From Nerophis ophidion (Eukaryota > Chordata > Actinopteri > Syngnathiformes > Syngnathidae), in contig NC_084617.1 of NCBI RefSeq assembly GCF_033978795.1, positions 76,023,353-76,087,352 of the forward strand: DNA of 64,000 nt. Direction: 5' to 3'. Below, in pieces: positions 56,341 through 64,000 of the stretch; position 1 is the first letter of the stretch, and each line of letters starts with the position of its first letter. The position numbers and the translations under genes were made by a program. The notes under the pieces are model-generated. The model ran no database searches, was not told where the DNA came from, and saw only the letters and a program-made list of their open reading frames with translations.

Positions 56341-59300
56341 AATCCATCCATTTTCTACCGCTTGTCTGTCTTGGTGGCCATGGATGAAGCGCTGGCTGTC
56401 AAAAGTCCGGACCGCTAACCTGTGCATCAGTTGGGGACGTCTCTGCACTGCTGACCTGTCTCCGCTCGGGATGGTCTACTGCTGGACCCACTATGGACTG
56501 GACCCTCACTATTATGTTAGATCCACTATGGACTGGACTCTCACTATTATGTTAGATCCACTGTGGACTGGACTCTCACTTTTATGTTAGATCCACTATG
56601 GACTGGACTCTCACTATTATGCTAGATCCACTATGGACTGGACTCTCACACTATTATGTTAGATCCACTATGGACTGGAGTCTCACACTATTATGTTTGA
56701 TCCACTATGGACTGGACTCTCACTATTATGTTAGATCCACTATGGACTGGACTCTCACTATTATGTTAGATCCACTGTGGACTGGACTCTCACTTTTATG
56801 TTAGATCCACTATGGACTGGACTCTCACTATTATGCTAGATCCACTATGGACTGGACTCTCACACTATTATGTTAGATCCACTATGGACTGGAGTCTCAC
56901 ACTATTATGTTTGATCCACTATGGACTGGACTCTCACTATTATGTTAGATCCACTGTGGACTGGACTCTCACACTATTATGTTAGATCCACTATGGACTG
57001 GACTCTCACTATTATGTTAGATCCACTATGGACTGGACTCTCACTATTATGTTAGATCCACTGTGGACTGGACTCTCACTTTTATGTTAGATCCACTGTG
57101 GACTGGACTCTCACTATTATGCTAGATCCACTATGGACTGGACTCTCACACTATTATGTTAGATCCACTATGGACTGGAGTCTCACACTATTATGTTTGA
57201 TCCACTATGGACTGGACTCTCACTATTATGTTAGATCCACTGTGGACTGGACTCTCACACTATTATGTTAGATCCACTATGGACTGGACTCACACTATTA
57301 TGTTAGATCCACTATGGACTGGACTCTCAAACTATTATGTTAGATCCACTATGGACTGGACTCACACTATTATGTTAGATCCACTATGGACTGGACTCTC
57401 ACTATTATGTTGGATCCACTATGGACTGGACTCTCACTATTATGTTAGATCCACTGTGGACTGGACTCTCACACTATTATGTTAGATCCACTATGGACTG
57501 GACTCACACTATTATGTTAGATCCACTATGGACTGGACTCTCACTATTATGTTGGATCCACTATGGACTGGACTCTCACTATTATGTTAGATCCACTATG
57601 GACTGGAGTCTCACACTATTATGTTTGATCCACTATGGACTGGACTCTCACTATTATGTTAGATCCACTGTGGACTGGACTCTCACACTATTATGTTAGA
57701 TCCACTATGGACTGGACTCACACTATTATGTTAGATCCACTATGGACTGGACTCTCACTATTATGTTGGATCCACTATGGACTGGACTCTCACTATTATG
57801 TTAGATCCACTATGGACTGAGCTCTCACTATTATGTTAGATCCACTATGGACTGGACTCTCACTATTATGTTAGATCCACTATGGACTGGACTCTCACTA
57901 TTATGTTAGATCCACTATGGACTGGACTCTCACTATTATGTTAGATCCACTATGGACTGGACTCTCACTATTATGTTAGATCCACTATGGACTGGACTCT
58001 CACTATTATGTTAGATCCACTATGGACTGAACTGTCACTATTATGTTAGACCCACAATGGACTGGACTCTCACACTATTATGTTAGATCCACTATGGACT
58101 GGACTCTCACTATTATGTTAGATCCACTGTGGACTGGACTCTCACTATTATGTTAGATCCACTGTGGACTGGACTCTCACTATTATGTTAGATCCACTAT
58201 GGACTGGACTCACACTATTATGTTTGATCCACTATGGACTGGACTCTCACTATTATGTTAGATCCACTGTGGACTGGACTCTCACTATTATGTTAGATCC
58301 ACTATGGACTGGACTCACACTATTATGTTAGATCCTCTGTGGACTGGACTCTCACTATTATGTTAGATCCACTATGGACTGAGCTCTCACTATTATGTTA
58401 GATCCACTATGGACTGGACTCTCACACTATTATGTTAGATCCACTATGGACTGGACTCTCACTATTATGTTAGATCCACTATGGACTGGACTCTCACTAT
58501 TATGTTAGATCCACTATGGACTGGACTCTCACTATTATGTTAGATCCACTATGGACTGGACTCTCACTATTATGTTAGATCCACTGTGGACTGGACTCTC
58601 ACTATTATGTTAGATCCACTATGGACTGGACTCTCACTATTATGTTACATCCATTATGGACTGGACTCTCACGCTATTATGTTAGATCCACTATGGACTG
58701 GACTCTCACTATTATGTTAGATCCACTGTGGACTGGACTCTCACTATTATGTTAGATCCACTATGGACTGGACTCTCACACTATTATGTTAGATCCACTA
58801 TGGACTGGACTCTCACTATTATGTTAGATCCACTATGGACTGGACTCTCACTATTATGTTAGATCCACTATGGACTGGACTCTCACTATTATGTTAGATC
58901 CACTATGGACTGAACTCTCACTATTATGTTACATCCATTATGGACTGGACTCTCACGCTATTATGTTAGATCCACTATGGACTGGACTCTCACTATTATG
59001 TTAGATCCACTATGGACTGGACTCTCACTATTATGTTAGATCCACTATGGACTGGACTCTCACTATTATGTTAGATCCACTGTGGACTGGACTCTCACTA
59101 TTATGTTAGATCCACTATGGACTGGACTCTCACTATTATGTTAGATCCTCTGTGGACTGGACTCTCACTATTATGTTAGATCCACTATGGACTGGACTCT
59201 CACACTATTATATTAGATCCACTATGGACTGGACTCTCACTATTTTGTTAGATCCACTATGGACTGAACTCTCACTATTATGTTAGATCCACGATGGACT

Positions 59301-61559
59301 GGACTCTCACACTATTATGTTAGATCCACTATGGACTGGACTCTCACTATTATGTTACATCCATTATGGACTGGACTCTCACTATTATGTTAGATCCACT
59401 ATGGACTGGACTCTCACAATATTATGTTTGATCCACTATGGACTGGACTCTCACACTATTATGTTAGATCCACTATGGACTGGACTCTCACACTATTATG
59501 TCAGATCCACTATGGACTGAACTCTCACTATTATATTAGATCCACTATGGACTGGACTCTCACACTATTATGTTAGATCCACTATGGACTGGATTCTCAC
59601 TATTATATTAGATCCACTATGGACTAGACTCTCACTATTATGTTAGATCCACTATGGACTGGACTCTCACTATTATGTTAGATCCACTATGGACTGGACT
59701 CTCACAATATTATGTTTGATCCACTATGGACTGGACTCTCACACTATTATGTTAGATCCACTATGGACTGGACTCTCACACTATTATGTTAGATCCACTA
59801 TGGACTAGACTCTCACTATTATGTTAGATCCACTATGGACTGGACTCTCACTATTATGTTAGATCCACTATGGACTGGACTCTCACACTATTATGTTACA
59901 TCCATTATGGACTGGACCTTCATAATATTATGTAGGATCCACTATGGACTGGACTCTCACTATTATGTTAGATCCACTATGGACTGGACTCTCACACTAT
60001 TATGTTAGATCCACTATGGACTGGACTCTCACACTATTATGTTAGATCCACTATGGACTGGACTCTCACTATTATGTTAGATCCACTATGGACTGGACTC
60101 TCACACTATTATGTTACATCCATTATGGACTGGACCTTCATAATATTATGTAGGATCCACTATGGACTGGACTCTCACTATTATGTTAGATCCACTATGG
60201 ACTGGACTCTCACACTATTATGTTAGATCCACTATGGACTGGACTCACACTATTATGTTAGATCCACTATGGACTGGACTCACACTATTATGTTAGATCC
60301 TCTGTGGACTGGACTCTCACTATTATGTTAGATCCACTATGGACTGAACTCTCACTATTATGTTACATCCATTATGGACTGGACTCTCACGCTATTATGT
60401 TAGATCCACTATGGACTGGACTCTCACTATTATGTTAGATCCACTATGGACTGGACTCTCACTATTATGTTAGATCCACTATGGACTGGACTCTCACTAT
60501 TATGTTAGATCCACTATGGACTGGACTCTCACACTATTATGTTAGATCCACTATGGACTGGACTCTCACTATTATGTTAGATCCACCATGGACTGGACTC
60601 TCACTATTATGTTAGATCCACTATGGACTGGACTCTCACTATTATGTTAGATCCACTATGGACTGAACTCTCACTATTATGTTAGATCCACGATGGACTG
60701 GACTCTCACACTATTATGTTAGATCCACTATGGACTGGACTCTCACTATTATGTTACATCCATTATGGACTGGACTCTCACTATTATGTTAGATCCACTA
60801 TGGACTGGACTCTCACAATATTATGTTTGATCCACTATGGACTGGACTCTCACACTATTATGTTAGATCCACTATGGACTGGACTCTCACTATTATGTTA
60901 GATCCACTATGGACTGGACTCTCACACTATTATGTTAGATCCACTATGGACTGGACTCTCACTATTATGTTAGATCCACTATGGACTGAACTGTCACTAT
61001 TATGTTAGATCCACTATGGACTGGACTCTCACTATTATGTTAGATCCACTATGGACTGGACTCTCACTATTATGTTGGATCCACTATGGACTGGACTCTC
61101 ACTATTATGCAAGATCCACTATGGACTGGACTCTCACACTATTATGTTGGATCCACTATGGACTGAACTCTCACTATTATTTTAGATCCACTATGGACTG
61201 GACTCTCACACTATTATTTTAGATCCACTATGGACTGAACTCTCACTATTATGTTGGATCCACTATGGACTGGACTCTCACTATTATGTTGGATCCACTA
61301 TGGACTGGACTCTCACACTATTATGTTAGATCCACTATGGACTGGACTTTAACTATTATGTTAGATCCACTACGGACTGGACTCTCACACTCACCACATC
61401 TGCGATCCTATCTAAGCTTTCTCATTGTCCCATTGGGTTGAGTTTTTCCTTGCCCTGATGTGGGATCTGAACCGAGGATGTGGTTTGTGGCTTGTGCAGC
61501 CCTTTGAGACACTGGTGATTTAGGACTACATGATTAAACATTGATTGATTGATTGATTA
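56341..61559 (+). mobile_element. L2 LINE 3' UTR blown up by a 35-bp array
   Basis: After a short SINE-C-like tail fragment (CCATCCATTTTCTACCGCTT), the L2 UTR starts near 56370 (GTGGCCATGGATGAAGCGCT, CATCAGTTGGGGACGTCTCT). It enters the array at about 56507, and exits at 61390 into CTCATTGTCCCATTGGGTTG, TTTCCTTGCCCTGATGTGGG and ATTAAACATTGATTG repeats. Without the array the order is that of the copies at 4086 and 5480. Confidence 0.9.
56507..61390. repeat. 35-bp minisatellite, roughly 135 units
   Basis: Unit GGACTCTCACTATTATGTTA plus GATCCACTATGGACT. Variants with two extra bases (CTCACACTATT) give 37 bp. Recurrent variants (TGTGGACT, TTTGATCC, TTACATCCATTATGG) appear in ordered groups, for example a block repeated every 214 bp at 57207, 57421 and 57635, and a longer block at 59281-59480 seen again at 60680-60880. 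Frames across it are artefacts. Confidence 0.96.
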
Positions 61560-62239
61560 GCTGTGATTTATGATGACTAATCCCAGTCCAAGAGTTTGAT
61601 TTGAATCTCGGTCAGCAGTTTGTATCTTGTCTCTGTTGCTTGTGTGGGTCTGACTTGTTTGTCTTCTTGCATCCTGTGACTATCTAGTGTGGAGTCCACC
61701 CTGCTTTCTGAAAAATGTTGAAATTGAGTGAATGGATGAATAAGCAAACTCCACAGTGAGTAAGAAGTTCCTGTACGTACTAAATATTGCAGCTACGACA
61801 ATCACAGCCTTCGAGGTGATCGGCCTATCTTTTAAAATATGCTCCAATTATTCATGAAAATAATATTTCCGTGCATCATATTGTACAATAATGATGTCAA
61901 CACGTCATACAGGCCGCGGCGGGCTAATAATGTGCAGTAAAAACATTTACTCCGGGAGAAAGGAAGGACTAATTACCTCTGCGTGGAAGAGTTGAACAAA
62001 GCAGCGATTAGAGAGCATCCTCCACTGGTCATTAATCAAACACATCGGAATTAACTTTCAATTGACTTTTGTCCCCATCCACATTAAAATAGACGCCAGA
62101 AACACAGAAAGCTACTCTTTCAGGAAATACTTCCATTTCAATTTGCATTTAAAACCAATAAGAGACAATTTGCAGCATCAGTAGTCCTTTTCTTTTCTAG
62201 GAACTTCTTCACAGCATTGATTCAAGATGCATTGTAGAT
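61560..62239. other. Single-copy-looking interval, possible conserved non-coding DNA
   Basis: Between two L2 copies. 61830-62060 has words such as CTCCAATTATTCATGAAAAT, GCGGGCTAATAATGTGCAGT and GGACTAATTACCTCTGCGTG (TAAT homeodomain-type cores), without repeats or coding frames. This texture is typical of conserved developmental enhancers, but conservation is not testable here. Confidence 0.4.
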
Positions 62240-64000
62240 GCGGGCTATAGAGCGTTTTGTACTGGGGCTCCAGTACTCTGGAATGTCCTCCCGGTAACAG
62301 TAGAAGCATTTAAGTCTCACCTTAAAACTCATTTGTATACTCTAGGCTTTAAATAGACTCCCTTTTTTAGACCAGTTGATCTGCCGCTTCTTTTCTTTTT
62401 CTCCTATGTCCCACTCTCCCTTGTGGAGGGGGTCTGATCCGGTGGCCATGGATGAAGTACTGGCTGTCCTGGGACCCAGGAGGATGGACCGCTCGTCCAG
62501 AGTCGGGAACCAGGATGGACCGCTCGTCTAGAGTCAGGACCCAGGTTGGACCGCTCGTCCAGAGTCGGGACCCTGGATGGACCGCTCGTCTAGAGTCAAG
62601 ACCCAGGATGGACCGCTCGTCTAGAGTCAGGACCCAGGATGGACCGCTCGTCCAGAGTCGGGAACCAGGTTGGACCGCTCGTCTAGAGTCAGGACCCAGG
62701 TTGGACCGCTCGTCCAGAGTCGGGACCCTGGATGGACCGCTCGTCTAGAGTCAAGACCCAGGATGGACCGCTCGTATAGAGTCAGGACCCAGGTTGGACC
62801 GCTCGTCTAGAGTCAGGACCCAGGTTGGACCGCTCGTCCAGAGTCGGGACCCAGGATGGACCGCTCGTCTAGAGTCAGGACCGAGGATGGACCGCTCGTA
62901 TAGAGTCAGGACCCAGGTTGGACCGCTCGTCCAGAGTCGGGAACCAGGTTGGACCGCTCGTCTAGAGTCGGGACCCAGGTTGGACCGCTCGTCCAGAGTC
63001 GGGACCCAGGTTGGACCGCTCGTCCAGAGTCGGGAACCAGGTTGGACCGCTCGTCTAGAGTCAGGACCCAGGATGGACCGCTCGTCTAGAGTCAGGACCC
63101 AGGATGGACCGCTCGTCTGGAGTCAGGACCCAGGTTGGACCGCTCGTCCAGAGTCGGGAGCCAGGTTGGACCGCTCATCTAGAGTCAGGACCCAGGATGG
63201 ACCGCTCGTCTAGAGTCGGGACCCAGGATGGACCGCTCGTCTAGAGTCGGGAGCCAGGTTGGACCGCTCATCTAGAGTCAGGACCCAGGATGGACCGCTC
63301 ATCTAGAGTCAGGACCCAGGTTGGACCGCTCGTCTAGAGTCAGGACCCGGGATGGACCGCTCGTCTAGAGTCAGGACCCAGGATGGACCGCTCGTCCAGA
63401 GTCGGGAACCAGGTTGGACCGCTCGTCTAGAGTCAGGACCCAGGATGGACCGCTCGTCTAGAGTCAGGACCCAGGATGGACCACTCGTCTAGAGTCAGGA
63501 CCCAGGTTGAACCGCTCGTCCAGAGTCGGGACCCAGGATGGACCGCTCGTCTAGAGTCAGGACCCAGGATGGACCGCTCGTATAGAGTCAGGACCCAGGT
63601 TGGACCGCTCGTCCAGAGTCGGGAACCAGGTTGGACCGCTCGTCTAGAGTCAGGACCCAGGATGGACCGCTCGTCTAGAGTCAGGACCCAGGTTGGACCG
63701 CTCGTCTAGAGTCAGGACCCGGGTTGTACCGCTCGTCCAGAGTCGGGACCCAGGATGGACCGCTCGTCTAGAGTCAGGACCCAGGATGGACCGCTCGTCT
63801 AGAGTCAGGACCCAGGTTGGACCGCTCGTCCAGAGTCGGGACCCAGGATGGACCGCTCGTCTAGAGTCAGGACCCAGGATGGACCGCTCGTCTAGAGTCA
63901 GGACCCAGGTTGGACCGCTCGTCCAGAGTCGGGACCCAGGATGGACCGCTCGCCCGTGTATCGACTGGGGACATCTCTGTGCTGCTGATCCGCCTCCGCT
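62240..64000 (+). mobile_element. L2 LINE 3' end with 31-bp array, cut by window edge
   Basis: 62240-62356 encodes AGYRAFCTGAPVLWNVLPV then TVEAFKSHLKTHLYTLGFK and TAG. Five residues before VEAFK are missing relative to the copy at 788-1087. The UTR follows (TTAGACCAGTTGATCTGCCG), the array occupies 62470-63952, and the UTR resumes with CGCCCGTGTATCGACTGGGG up to the window end. Confidence 0.9.
62470..63952. repeat. 31-bp minisatellite, roughly 47 units
   Basis: Unit GTCTAGAGTCAGGACCCAGG plus ATGGACCGCTC, with alternating CTAGAG/CCAGAG, TCAGGA/TCGGGA and GATGG/GTTGG variants. One unit exists at 5617-5647 and about two at 25268-25312 in unexpanded L2 UTRs. Because 31 is not a multiple of three, each frame reads a 31-residue period. 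Those frames are not genes. Confidence 0.96.

Noticed and set aside
57207..57820. Family of small proteins starting MDWTLTIMLDPLW
   Set aside because: Same DNA unit read in shifting frames in the 35-bp array.
56507..61390. CRISPR-like array
   Set aside because: Repeats are directly adjacent without unique spacers, and the surroundings are a eukaryotic LINE UTR.
62452..63709. Repetitive secreted-type protein (SRVRTQVGPLVQSRDPGWTA repeats)
   Set aside because: A 31-bp unit gives a 31-residue period in every frame. The DNA is an expanded L2 3' UTR without promoter or stop conservation.

Overview
The window looks like a gene-poor stretch (intergenic or a very long intron) of a teleost fish genome. 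The evidence is the repeat content: L2-clade LINEs, a Rex3-like RTE-clade LINE with a GATG-type tail, three tRNA-headed SINE families, Tc1, pogo, hAT and TTAA-type (Kolobok-like) DNA transposons, a Penelope-like element with a GIY-YIG domain, and long minisatellites. The mix would fit a repeat-rich fish such as a pipefish, but that is only an impression. I see no convincing host protein-coding gene and no true tRNA or rRNA gene. Almost every long open frame is transposon debris or an artefact of tandem repeats.

Layout. 1-6 kb: SINEs and an antisense L2 LINE whose coding region holds a 45-bp minisatellite, then two L2 3' ends. 6-9.5 kb: a retroelement 3' end, an AT-rich block, and a second antisense L2 with a 37-bp minisatellite starting at the same coding position. 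9.5-14 kb: a TTAA-type transposon with a THAP remnant, a Rex3-like fragment and a Tc1 element. 14.4-16.3 kb: two head-to-tail Penelope-like remnants between (TA)n tracts, with hammerhead-like motifs. 18.5-20.6 kb: a 228-bp satellite. 21.6-27 kb: an interrupted Rex3-like copy, a hAT element with a perfect 8-bp duplication, an L2/Tc1 chimera, an LTR-like block and a second Tc1. 27-31 kb: a pogo-like element and a second TTAA family with a THAP remnant. 31.7-37.2 kb: three tandem arrays, one made of perfect 18-bp palindromes. 38-50 kb: two hAT copies each hit by the same pogo-like element, a triplicated retroelement segment, LTR-like blocks, and an inverted copy of the 9.5 kb TTAA element. 50-56 kb: a truncated Tc1, an L2 reverse transcriptase fragment and a four-layer nest of insertions. 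56.3-61.6 kb and 62.2-64 kb: two L2 3' ends whose untranslated regions have become 35-bp and 31-bp minisatellites.

The main unifying observation is that one L2 LINE family has seeded minisatellites from three different parts of its own sequence (the reverse transcriptase C-terminal region and two places in the 3' UTR). Autonomous parts and parasites also appear together: SINE tails resemble the 3' ends of the L2 and Rex3-like LINEs present here, and non-autonomous DNA elements keep pieces of transposase DNA-binding domains (THAP, Brinker-like). The segments outside recognisable repeats are 0.3-1 kb islands. A few read like conserved non-coding DNA, but that cannot be tested from one sequence.
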